The notes: generated by a model from the letters alone, not told the origin. A stretch of 8,790 nt of DNA from Bacteroidales bacterium (GCA_017530465.1 JAFXMJ010000494.1:1-8790); one strand, 5' to 3'; shown: positions 1 to 5,647, counted from the first letter of the stretch. Translations and numbers: made by a program.

Positions 1-210
1 GAGGAGAGCGTTGTAGTAATGGTAAAATACAAGGATTCTCGCGTGGGGCTTGTGCTCGACAAGGTGCACGGCGAACACCAGGCGGTGCTCAAATCGCTCG
101 GAAAATATTTCAGCAAACAGGAATACCTATCGGGCGGCAGTGTGCTCGGCGACGGCAGCATTGCGCTCGTGCTCGATACCAACAAGCTCATCAGGCAGCT
201 GAAAAAATAA
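1..210 (+). CDS. cheA: CheA-type chemotaxis histidine kinase, C-terminal end (partial)
   Basis: The window opens inside this gene. The first base is also the first base of a codon, and 69 codons are visible before a TAA stop. The visible part matches the end of the CheW-like regulatory (P5) domain of CheA. It has a beta-rich stretch (VGLVLDKVHGEHQAVLKSLG) followed by the family hallmark GG-x-VLGDGSIALVLD near the C-terminus. In CheA this domain docks the kinase to CheW and chemoreceptors in the cytoplasmic signalling array. The kinase core and phosphotransfer domain are upstream and not visible, so a hybrid or receptor-fused kinase cannot be excluded. A complete cheW follows 40 nt downstream on the same strand, which supports the call. 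The reading frame is intact to the edge. Confidence 0.85.
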   Translation, partial: EESVVVMVKYKDSRVGLVLDKVHGEHQAVLKSLGKYFSKQEYLSGGSVLGDGSIALVLDTNKLIRQLKK

Positions 211-250
211 CAATACGGCACTCCAAGCCGCTCAATTAATACCGCAAAAG

Positions 251-736
251 ATGGAAAATTACAGCGGAGCCACTCCATACCTGTCGTTCTGGCTCGACGA
301 CCAGCTCTACGCATTCAGCATCAACAATGTTGTGGAGGTGACGGAAACGCCCAAGATAACGGTCATACCTCAAAGCGTGGAATATATAAAAGGTGTGTTC
401 AATTTCAGGGGCGAAATCCTGCCCGCCATTGATGTGATGGTCAAGTGCCACCTCGTGCGTACACACGAGCCACAGAGCGAGGACAGCGCGGTGATTGTAT
501 TGGAAGTCAATAAGGAAGACCCAGACCTTCACCTTATCGCCGGCGCAATAGTGGAGCGGGTGAGCGACGTCATCAATATAAAGCCGATAGACATAATCCC
601 AGTACAAGATTTTGATTCGCACATCGACCCTAAATTCACGCAGGGCATCTATAATTACGACGACAAAATCGTTACTATCCTCGACACCCAAAAAATACTT
701 GCGCTTGAAAACACGTCCCAAGCGCAAGATCAATAG
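251..736 (+). CDS. cheW: CheW chemotaxis coupling protein
   Basis: This 161-residue protein is close to the usual CheW length and consists of a single CheW domain. CheW is a cytoplasmic adaptor that links chemoreceptors to CheA. Visible hallmarks are an N-terminal strand pair (YLSFWLDDQLYAFSI, about 10-24), the conserved core GVFNFRGEILPAIDV (48-62, matching the NxRGxxxPxxDL type motif), the second-half motif GAIVERVSDVINI (98-110), and a closing strand KIVTILDTQKIL (139-150). The ATG follows an A-rich stretch (ccgcaaaag) with no clear Shine-Dalgarno, which is usual in Bacteroidota. It lies 40 nt after the cheA stop and is probably co-transcribed with it. The short C-terminal tail (ENTSQAQDQ) is polar and unremarkable. 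The gene ends 28 nt from the convergent aroD end. Confidence 0.9.
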   Translation: MENYSGATPYLSFWLDDQLYAFSINNVVEVTETPKITVIPQSVEYIKGVFNFRGEILPAIDVMVKCHLVRTHEPQSEDSAVIVLEVNKEDPDLHLIAGAIVERVSDVINIKPIDIIPVQDFDSHIDPKFTQGIYNYDDKIVTILDTQKILALENTSQAQDQ

Positions 737-764
737 TCATTTCATTTTGCTTGAACAGCAATAA

Positions 765-1451
765 TCATTTCCACATTCCTAACGCATCCACAGCCTGACG
801 CATTTGGGAAATGGTCAATTGTCCGGGGGCTGTTGGCTCGCCGTAATCCGACGCCACGTATGTGAACTCCGCCCCGCACCACAGAGATGCGAGGCGCGAG
901 ATTTTGCCAAGCCTTCCCATACCAAAGGCAATTATATTGTCCCTTTCGCAATATAGAGAAAGCAATGCGGAATTTGATTCCTGGTTAGGAACGTTGCAGG
1001 CAATCTTCACCTTGTCTGCGCCCCAACTTTTGGCGCGGTCGATGATGTCGTACAATTCGCCAAGCCACGGCACGTTTTCAAAATTGTGATACGAAATAAT
1101 CAACTGACATTCAGTGCCTTCGCACGCTTTTTTGAGACGTGCGGCAATTTCCTTGCCGCGCTCTATCTCCACGTCGATGTATTTAGCACCGCATTTGGCG
1201 GCGGTTTCGAGGTATTGGAGCGAGGTCTCTTCGTCGAATGTTCCCAGACGGCAAGTTACGATGAAGCGCATGTCATTGTGGTCTGCCAAAAACTTCTTCA
1301 TCTCGTCCATCGTTGGCTTCACGAGGTCAACGCGGAGTTCGGCGCAAAGTTCGTCTGCGAGTTGTCGGGTGGCGTTTTCGATGCCCTCAGCCGAGAGGCA
1401 CACGTAATACATTCGCGGACCGCAAATTCTTTCCCATTCAGATAGTGCCAT
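765..1451 (-). CDS. aroD: 3-dehydroquinate dehydratase, type I (AroD family)
   Basis: This 228-residue protein matches type I (class I, Schiff-base) 3-dehydroquinase, which converts 3-dehydroquinate to 3-dehydroshikimate in the shikimate pathway. Expected active-site features can be placed. The substrate-binding ELRVD is at 38-42. The acidic residue is E95 in YIDVE. The general-base His is H122 in ISYHNF. The Schiff-base Lys is K149 in DKVKIA. The Arg is R186 in GKISRLASLWCGAEFTY, and the C-terminal APGQL loop is at 208-212. All catalytic positions are present. The ATG overlaps the end of the upstream DAHP synthase gene by 14 nt, which suggests translational coupling. An internal Met at residue 14 is a possible later start, but it would remove the overlap. 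This is the last gene of the aromatic operon and converges on cheW. Many Bacteroidota use the unrelated type II enzyme instead (recalled, not checked here). Confidence 0.9.
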   Translation of the reverse strand: MALSEWERICGPRMYYVCLSAEGIENATRQLADELCAELRVDLVKPTMDEMKKFLADHNDMRFIVTCRLGTFDEETSLQYLETAAKCGAKYIDVEIERGKEIAARLKKACEGTECQLIISYHNFENVPWLGELYDIIDRAKSWGADKVKIACNVPNQESNSALLSLYCERDNIIAFGMGRLGKISRLASLWCGAEFTYVASDYGEPTAPGQLTISQMRQAVDALGMWK

Positions 1452-2502
1452 TGAATACTTTGGTTTGGAGGTTAACAGATGCGTCGTGAATTGCCGTAAA
1501 GACCTGACCGATAAACTGTTCGTCGAGGTTGCGCTCGCGAGCCATTGCAGAGTATTTGTTGAGGATGGTGTCCCAACGTGTTGGCTGATAAACGGTCATA
1601 TTATTCGCCTTCTTGTACTCGCCGATTTTGATGCAGACGTCCATACGCTTGCGCAGGAGGTCGATGAGTTCGTGGTCCATCTGGTCGATTTGGTAGCGGA
1701 GTTCGTTGAGCGAATCGAGCGACGCTTGTTCTGGAGCCACTTTGCGCACTACGAGGCGGTCGAGCATCTCTTTGAGGTCGGCGGGGGTGAGTTGCTGCTT
1801 GGCATCGCTCCACGCCTTGTCGGGGTTGATGTGCGATTCTATCATAAGGCCGTCGAGGTTGAGGTCGAGAGCCTTTTGCGAAAGTTCAAAGAGGTATTCC
1901 CTCTTGCCGGCAATGTGCGAGGGGTCGCAGAACAGCGGCAGGTCGGGGCGGCGGCGTTTGATTTCCATTGCAATCTTCCAACCCGGGGCGTTGCGGTAGA
2001 GGAGTTTTTCATAACTTGAAAAGCCCCTGTGAATCAAGCCGATTTTGTTCAGTCCGACCGATTCGAGCCTTTCGATTGCGCCGAGCCAAAGTTCCACGTC
2101 AGGGTTTACGGGGTTTTTGACGAGGACGGGGATGTTGCAGCCTTTGAGGCTTTCGGCGATGTCCTGCATCATAAAAGGGTTGGCGGTAGTGCGTGCGCCT
2201 ATCCAAATGATGTCGATGCCGCTCTTGATAGCCGACCAAACGTGCTTGGCGTTTGCGACTTCCGTAGAGGTCAACATTCCGGTTTCCTTCTTTACTTCTT
2301 TGAGCCAATCGAGACCTACTTCGCCCACGCCCTCAAAATTGCCCGGACGTGTGCGCGGTTTCCAAATACCTGCGCGGAATACTTTGATGCCATTTGCGGC
2401 GAGTTGACGTGCAGTCGCCAATGTCTGTTCTTCTGTTTCGGCTGAACAAGGACCCGAAATTATCCACGGCTTGTCGCCAAATATATCTTCACAAAATTTC
2501 AT
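1438..2502 (-). CDS. Bifunctional DAHP synthase (KDO8P-synthase-like) / chorismate mutase
   Basis: The protein has 354 residues and two catalytic domains. Residues about 1-245 are a type I-beta (KDO8P-synthase-like) DAHP synthase, condensing PEP and erythrose 4-phosphate as the first shikimate step. Motifs are GPCSAE (17-22, with the metal-binding Cys), FRAGIWKPRT (42-51), the lysine-bearing LVKNPVNPD (127-135), CDPSHIAGKREYL (192-204) and IESHINPDKAWSDA (221-234). Residues about 262-350 are an AroQ-type chorismate mutase, making prephenate. Probable active-site residues by comparison with the E. coli domain are R269, R286, K297, R309 and Q346. The same domain order is known from Prevotella and Porphyromonas relatives, where the mutase also acts as an allosteric sensor of prephenate. 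It could be labelled aroF/aroG or aroA(Q), so no single symbol is assigned. It follows tyrA after 128 nt holding a large inverted repeat, and overlaps aroD by 14 nt. Confidence 0.93.
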   Translation of the reverse strand: MKFCEDIFGDKPWIISGPCSAETEEQTLATARQLAANGIKVFRAGIWKPRTRPGNFEGVGEVGLDWLKEVKKETGMLTSTEVANAKHVWSAIKSGIDIIWIGARTTANPFMMQDIAESLKGCNIPVLVKNPVNPDVELWLGAIERLESVGLNKIGLIHRGFSSYEKLLYRNAPGWKIAMEIKRRRPDLPLFCDPSHIAGKREYLFELSQKALDLNLDGLMIESHINPDKAWSDAKQQLTPADLKEMLDRLVVRKVAPEQASLDSLNELRYQIDQMDHELIDLLRKRMDVCIKIGEYKKANNMTVYQPTRWDTILNKYSAMARERNLDEQFIGQVFTAIHDASVNLQTKVFNGTI

Positions 2503-2530
2503 TTTTAGTATTATTAATTAATTCTTTGTT

Positions 2531-2630
2531 GGAGAGTCGCTTCGCGAGAAATCTTACAAATCTTTACAAATCAAACAAAATATAAATTTGATTAAATTTG
2601 TAAGATTTCTGTCCGTCAGGACACTCTTTT
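2531..2630. repeat. Long imperfect palindrome between tyrA and the DAHP synthase gene
   Basis: A perfect 15-bp inverted repeat (AGAAATCTTACAAAT at 2547-2561, ATTTGTAAGATTTCT at 2596-2610) encloses 34 nt that contain a second inner pair (AATCAAA at 2570-2576, TTTGATT at 2587-2593). Outside it, 7-nt arms at 2532-2538 and 2620-2626 match at 6 of 7 positions. Between outer and central arms sit two small hairpins: TCGC-ttc-GCGA at 2537-2547 and GTCC-gtca-GGAC at 2611-2622. The whole therefore folds on paper as a base stem with two side hairpins and one long arm. It directly abuts the tyrA stop. A T-run (2627-2632) follows it on the plus strand, whereas the operon is read on the minus strand, where no U-tract follows. 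It may be a dispersed palindromic (REP- or MITE-like) element or an RNA processing or stability structure. No transposase or clear target duplication was seen. Confidence 0.7.
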
Positions 2631-3476
2631 TTACTTCAATACTTTGCGGATGTGGTTGGCCTTGGTGATGTACTCGTTGAGCCCAACAGTGTCGTCGGTT
2701 TCGAGAAGACGCTTGAACTCCTGCAAATTCTCGATGTATGTATTGAGTACGGTCATGACGTTTTCCTTGTTGTCGTCGAAAATTGGCACCCACATGTCCG
2801 CGCTCGATTTGGCGATGCGCACCGTCGAATTGAAGCCGCCGGAGGCAAGATGGAAAATGTTTTTTTCGTTTTTTTCCTTGTCCAAAACCGTGTTGGCGAG
2901 GGCGTATGCGCTTACGTGTGAGATGTGCGATATGTAGGCGACGTGGATGTCGTGGTTGGACGATGAGAAAAACATCGGGTTCATATTCAACGCGTCAAAC
3001 ATTTTGCGGACGGTTTTCACAGCGTCCTCGTCGGAATCTTCGGTGTCGCACATGATCACCGCCCTCGAATCAAACATGCACGATATTGCAGACCATGGTC
3101 CCGAATTTTCGGTGCCCGCCATCGGATGACATGCCACGTAGCGTGCGCGGTTGGGATGGTATTTTACTCGTTCGCAGAGCGAATGTTTGGTGGAGCACAC
3201 ATCTACAACAATCTGATTGTCGGAGATTTTGTCCAATATCTGGGGCAACATTTTCAACGCCGCTGATACGGGGATTGCCACAATTATTATGTCGCCTTTT
3301 GCAATGACAGATTCCATGGAGTCCGCGCCTTCGTCTATGAGACCTACGCGGAGCGCATATTCTTGATTGACAAGGCTTTTGTCGTAGCCGTATATCTTGT
3401 CGGCAAATTTGCGCTTGCGCAAATCCAACGCCATGCAGCTTCCCAAAAGTCCAAGTCCTATTATTGATAGTTTCAC
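2631..3476 (-). CDS. tyrA: Prephenate dehydrogenase
   Basis: This 281-residue protein is a stand-alone TyrA that oxidatively decarboxylates prephenate to 4-hydroxyphenylpyruvate for tyrosine. The N-terminus has the NAD(P)-binding Rossmann loop GLGLLG (7-12) with a following acidic/aromatic turn (YGYDKS, 29-34). The central signature CHPMAGTENSGPWSA (116-130) carries the conserved substrate-site His117. The helical C-terminal dimerisation domain includes the His-rich YISHISHVSAYALA (181-194) and GGFNSTVRIAKSSADMW (213-229), with the conserved Arg220. There is no chorismate mutase fusion and no ACT domain. This fits with the mutase being carried by the next gene. The start is GTG (complement of 3474-3476). 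No upstream ATG gives a better start, and the Rossmann strand begins at once (MKLSIIG). It lies 30 nt after pheA, within an octamer repeat tract. Confidence 0.93.
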   Translation of the reverse strand: MKLSIIGLGLLGSCMALDLRKRKFADKIYGYDKSLVNQEYALRVGLIDEGADSMESVIAKGDIIIVAIPVSAALKMLPQILDKISDNQIVVDVCSTKHSLCERVKYHPNRARYVACHPMAGTENSGPWSAISCMFDSRAVIMCDTEDSDEDAVKTVRKMFDALNMNPMFFSSSNHDIHVAYISHISHVSAYALANTVLDKEKNEKNIFHLASGGFNSTVRIAKSSADMWVPIFDDNKENVMTVLNTYIENLQEFKRLLETDDTVGLNEYITKANHIRKVLK

Positions 3477-3477
3477 C

Positions 3478-3525
3478 TTAATTTGTTGATTTGATGATTT
3501 GTTGATTTATTGATTTGTTGTTTTG
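3478..3525 (-). repeat. Six-copy 8-nt tandem repeat spanning the pheA stop codon
   Basis: Read on the minus strand, 3525 to 3478 divides into six consecutive octamers close to CAAATCAA: CAAAACAA, CAAATCAA, TAAATCAA, CAAATCAT, CAAATCAA, CAAATTAA. Two copies are exact and the others differ by one base. The tract encodes the last pheA residues, supplies its TAA stop (3507-3509) and forms essentially the whole pheA-tyrA spacer. It ends one base before the tyrA GTG codon. Because eight is not a multiple of three, gain or loss of a unit in the coding part would shift the pheA C-terminal tail. Units gained in the spacer would change the distance between the two genes. Confidence 0.75.
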
Positions 3526-4376
3526 TTGTCGTCGTCGCCGTGCATCTTTTCCCACGATTTGGAGCCTTCCATGTATTCTCCGAGGATGTGGATTTTGTTG
3601 AGGAGGGGGCGGATGGCGGTAATCATATCCTGATACTGTTTTCTGTCGTTGAACTTGACATCGACATAAAACATATACTGCATCGGCTGTCCCATTATCG
3701 GCATAGATTCCACTTTGGTAAGGTCAACGTCGTAGTAAGACATTATGCTGAGGATTTGAGCGAGGCTGCCGACCTTGTTTTTGAGTACGAGGTTGAGCGA
3801 CGCCTTGTTGTATTCTTCGAGGCCGCTGTCCATCGCGTTTTTTACGACCATAAAGCGGGTGTAGTTTTTCTTGAAAGTCTCGATGCCGGGGGCGATGATT
3901 TCGAGGCCGTAGTTTTTGGCGGCGAGTGTGCTGCCTATCGCGCCTACGGTTTTGAGGTTGCCCTCAGCCACTTGGCGCATACCGAGTGCGGTGTCGGGAC
4001 ATTCGGCGAGTTTGATGTGTGGATACTGACGGAAAAACTGCCTTGTTTGGTTGATTGCCATATAGTGGCTGCGGACTTCTTCGAGGTCTTCGATTTTTAC
4101 GCCAGGCACTACGGCGAGGTTTTGGCGGATGCGGATGAAAATCTCGCCGCAGATGCGCACTTCCTTGCGCCTGAGGAGGTTGAGGTTTGCGTGGATGGTG
4201 CCTGCGATGGTGTTTTCGATGGCGATGAGGCCGTAGTCGTTTTCGCAGTTTTCGACGCTGTTGAGCACTTCCTCGAATGTCATCTTCTCCACGATGTCGA
4301 TGTCCTTGTCTGAGAAGTATTCGCGGGCCGCCACCTCGTGGAACGCGCCGCGCACTCCTTGTATCGCTACTTTCAT
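3507..4376 (-). CDS. pheA: Prephenate dehydratase with C-terminal ACT domain
   Basis: This 289-residue protein is a monofunctional PheA that converts prephenate to phenylpyruvate for phenylalanine. The catalytic periplasmic-binding-like domain covers about 1-182. It shows the N-terminal QGVRGAFHEVAA (5-16), the acidic IAIENTIAGTI (51-61), and the conserved catalytic TRF motif at 173-175 in NYTRFMVV. An ACT regulatory domain follows (about 192-270). LKNKVGSLAQIL holds the loop equivalent to the GALV site, and KVESMPI stands where the ESRP motif lies in many relatives. This domain normally binds phenylalanine for feedback inhibition. There is no fused chorismate mutase. The C-terminal tail (GDDDNKTTNQ) is low-complexity and partly encoded by an octamer repeat. 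It is the first structural gene of the operon and sits just downstream of the attenuator, with a short A/T-rich gap to its ATG. Confidence 0.94.
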   Translation of the reverse strand: MKVAIQGVRGAFHEVAAREYFSDKDIDIVEKMTFEEVLNSVENCENDYGLIAIENTIAGTIHANLNLLRRKEVRICGEIFIRIRQNLAVVPGVKIEDLEEVRSHYMAINQTRQFFRQYPHIKLAECPDTALGMRQVAEGNLKTVGAIGSTLAAKNYGLEIIAPGIETFKKNYTRFMVVKNAMDSGLEEYNKASLNLVLKNKVGSLAQILSIMSYYDVDLTKVESMPIMGQPMQYMFYVDVKFNDRKQYQDMITAIRPLLNKIHILGEYMEGSKSWEKMHGDDDNKTTNQ

Positions 4377-4395
4377 ATTGTTGATTGTTAATAAT

Positions 4396-4428
4396 AAAAA
4401 AGCCCCACCTTGTATTTCAGGTGAGGCT
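4396..4428 (-). terminator. Attenuator terminator hairpin before pheA
   Basis: On the minus strand AGCCUCACCU (4428-4419) pairs with AGGUGGGGCU (4410-4401) as a 10-bp stem with one G-U pair. The loop is 8 nt (GAAAUACA), and six U residues begin with the last stem base (4401-4396). This is a canonical intrinsic terminator, placed 19 nt upstream of the pheA ATG, where it would stop transcription before the structural genes. Its left arm is also the right arm of the competing antiterminator, so termination should be conditional rather than constitutive. Confidence 0.88.
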
Positions 4429-4478
4429 CGTGTATCTTGTCTTTTGTTGCCTTAAAACATAGAATTACTGCCTCACCT
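4419..4478 (-). promoter_or_regulatory. Antiterminator pairing that competes with the terminator
   Basis: AGGUGAGGC (4478-4470), which lies inside the last codons of the leader peptide, is perfectly complementary over 9 nt to GCCUCACCU (4427-4419), the left arm of the terminator. The two structures are mutually exclusive. A ribosome that finishes the leader and sits at its stop (4467-4465) would cover the 4478-4470 strand and let the terminator form. A ribosome stalled earlier, on the Tyr/Phe codons, would leave it free to sequester the terminator arm. The arms and their pairing are read directly from the sequence; the switching is inferred from the known trp/phe/his attenuators. Confidence 0.82.
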
Positions 4479-4536
4479 CGTTTCCAAAGTAAGTAAAGTA
4501 AAAGCCGTAATAATATGCGTTGAAGCGTGTATTCAT
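4465..4536 (-). CDS. Aromatic-rich leader peptide of the pheA-tyrA operon attenuator
   Basis: This is a 23-codon ORF (ATG 4536-4534, TAA 4467-4465). Its first 18 residues read MNTRFNAYYYGFYFTYFG and its tail is NEVRQ. Nine residues are aromatic: Tyr at 8, 9, 10, 13 and 16, and Phe at 5, 12, 14 and 17. There is no Trp. Such an enrichment is the hallmark of a cis-acting leader peptide whose translation reports the supply of charged tRNA-Tyr and tRNA-Phe. It follows a Bacteroidota-type -7 box by about 22 nt and an A-rich lead (caaagaacaaa), and it overlaps the antiterminator strand. The peptide itself probably has no function beyond being translated. It resembles E. coli pheL in principle but reads both Tyr and Phe. 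It could be named as a pheA/tyrA leader; no symbol is assigned. Confidence 0.87.
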   Translation of the reverse strand: MNTRFNAYYYGFYFTYFGNEVRQ

Positions 4537-4558
4537 TTTGTTCTTTGTTTATCGGGCG

Positions 4559-4590
4559 CAAAGATAAGGGTTTTGTTCGATATTTAGAAA
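4559..4590 (-). promoter_or_regulatory. Probable promoter of the aromatic operon
   Basis: On the minus strand TATCTTTG (4566-4559) matches the Bacteroidota sigma-ABfr -7 consensus TAnnTTTG at every fixed position. A weaker upstream element, TTTC (4590-4587; consensus TTTG), lies 20 nt away, within the usual spacing. Transcription would begin around 4550-4555, giving a short untranslated lead before the leader-peptide ATG at 4536. A/T tracts around 4590-4650 lie between this promoter and the divergent one. The upstream element is one base off consensus, so strength is uncertain. Confidence 0.65.
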
Positions 4591-4648
4591 TTTTTTGAGG
4601 GATTTTTTTTGTTTTTTTGCGAATAATTTGCGGCAGGGGTCGATTTTT

Positions 4649-4680
4649 TTTGCGAAATTGGAAACACATATATAATTTTG
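4649..4680 (+). promoter_or_regulatory. Probable promoter of the EamA transporter gene
   Basis: TTTG (4649-4652), a 20-nt spacer and TAATTTTG (4673-4680) match both halves of the Bacteroidota promoter pattern TTTG-N19/20-TAnnTTTG. The ATG at 4700 follows about 20 nt after the -7 box, so the untranslated leader would be short. It faces away from the aromatic operon promoter, whose -7 box is about 107 nt away. With the attenuator, the two promoters account for most of the 323-nt gap between pheA and the transporter gene. Confidence 0.7.
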
Positions 4681-4699
4681 TGTCCGCAAAATAATCATT

Positions 4700-5590
4700 A
4701 TGTCTATCAAATCAAAACTTCCGTTCCATCTGCTTGCGCTCTTTGCGTCGGTGGTGTGGGGCTCTACATTCGCTTCGAGCAAGGTGCTGCTCAATGCCGG
4801 GATGTCGCCGGCTGAAATTATGACCATCAGGTTTGCGATAGCGTATTTGGCTATGCTGCCGTTTGCGATTCGCTGCGTGGGGTTCAAAGGTTGGCGCGAC
4901 GAACTGCTCTTTGTGCTGCTCGGATTGACCGGCGGCTCCCTGTACTTCCTCGCTGAAAATACAGCCGTCAATATCACCTCCGCTTCCTCGACAGTGGCTC
5001 TCATCGTCTGCGCAAATCCCGTATTGACAGCAATTGTGAGCCGCCTCGTGTGGCGCGGCGAGAGGCTCGGCAATCATTTTGCCATCGGTTCCGCCATTGC
5101 TCTTACGGGTATGGCTTTGGTGGTGTTCAACGGCATTTTCGTATTGGCCGACAATCCGATAGTATTCATCCTGAGTTTGGCTTCGGCGTTGTGTTGGAGC
5201 GTGTATTCTATTGCGCTGAGGGTGATGGAGCAGCGGTATAGTTCGTTGGAGATCACGAGGAAAGTATTCTTTTGGGGCGTGATAACGATGTTGCCGTATT
5301 TTCTGTACGAACCTTTTGGCATCGATATGGAGATAATGGGCAAGCCCGAAGTGATTTTCAACGTTGTATTTCTGTCGCTTGGCGCGTCGCTCGGATGCTA
5401 TTTGCTTTGGAATGTGGTAATAAGGCGTATTGGGATAGTTGTAGCCTCCAATTATCTGTATTTCAACCCCGTAGTGGCATTGATAACCGCCGCTATTGTC
5501 CTCGACGAAACTATAACTATGTACGCCGTGGCTGGCTGCGCTATTACGATTGTTGGCGTTTACCTCTGCAACAAAAAAAATAAAAAATAA
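4700..5590 (+). CDS. EamA/DMT-superfamily transporter, 10 TM
   Basis: This 296-residue, strongly hydrophobic protein has the internal duplication typical of the drug/metabolite transporter superfamily. It has two EamA repeats (about 8-143 and 153-292) of five helices each, in the inner membrane. The first repeat begins LLALFASVVWGSTFASSKVLL, the usual opening helix with W-G-S/T. Each repeat closes with the NPV...E...G pattern (NPVLTAIVSRLVWRGERLG, 106-124; NPVVALITAAIVLDETI, 256-272). The second helix bundle is followed by a short basic tail (NKKNKK). Length is normal for the family. Substrate cannot be read from sequence. The family includes amino acid exporters such as the aromatic exporter YddG, and the gene is divergent from an aromatic amino acid operon, so such a substrate is a hypothesis only. 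It has its own promoter and ends 57 nt before the sensor gene, with no convincing terminator hairpin seen. Confidence 0.9.
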   Translation: MSIKSKLPFHLLALFASVVWGSTFASSKVLLNAGMSPAEIMTIRFAIAYLAMLPFAIRCVGFKGWRDELLFVLLGLTGGSLYFLAENTAVNITSASSTVALIVCANPVLTAIVSRLVWRGERLGNHFAIGSAIALTGMALVVFNGIFVLADNPIVFILSLASALCWSVYSIALRVMEQRYSSLEITRKVFFWGVITMLPYFLYEPFGIDMEIMGKPEVIFNVVFLSLGASLGCYLLWNVVIRRIGIVVASNYLYFNPVVALITAAIVLDETITMYAVAGCAITIVGVYLCNKKNKK

Positions 5591-5625
5591 TTGCCTTTTT
5601 TGTATGATTTTTGAAAGAATTGAAG

Positions 5626-5633
5626 TACCTTTG
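5626..5633 (+). promoter_or_regulatory. Possible -7 promoter box of the sensor gene
   Basis: TACCTTTG matches TAnnTTTG exactly, 14 nt before the first ATG of the sensor gene. The nearest TTTG motifs upstream (5599-5602 and 5610-5613) are spaced 23 and 12 nt away rather than about 20, so the upstream half is weak. The 57-nt gap otherwise holds T-rich sequence and an unusually good GGAGG (5640-5644). Confidence 0.45.
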
Positions 5634-5647
5634 TAATTGGGAGGTAT

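Noticed and set aside
747..761. Small hairpin TTGCT-tgaac-AGCAA between convergent cheW and aroD
   Set aside because: The stem has only five base pairs and no T-tract follows on either strand, so it is not a convincing terminator.
2611..2632. GTCC-GTCA-GGAC hairpin followed by T-run as a plus-strand terminator
   Set aside because: No plus-strand gene ends near it; the only transcription expected here is minus-strand, so it is better treated as part of the surrounding palindrome.
3510..4313. Long open frame (267 codons) on the plus strand antisense to pheA
   Set aside because: It mirrors the pheA codons; its composition is a low-complexity run of V, D, E and F with no recognisable family, while the opposite strand encodes an unmistakable prephenate dehydratase.
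4452..4460. Two-codon ORF (ATG TTT TAA, minus strand) between leader peptide and terminator
   Set aside because: It is too short to judge and lies in the loop of the antiterminator. It contains a Phe codon, but nothing separates it from chance.
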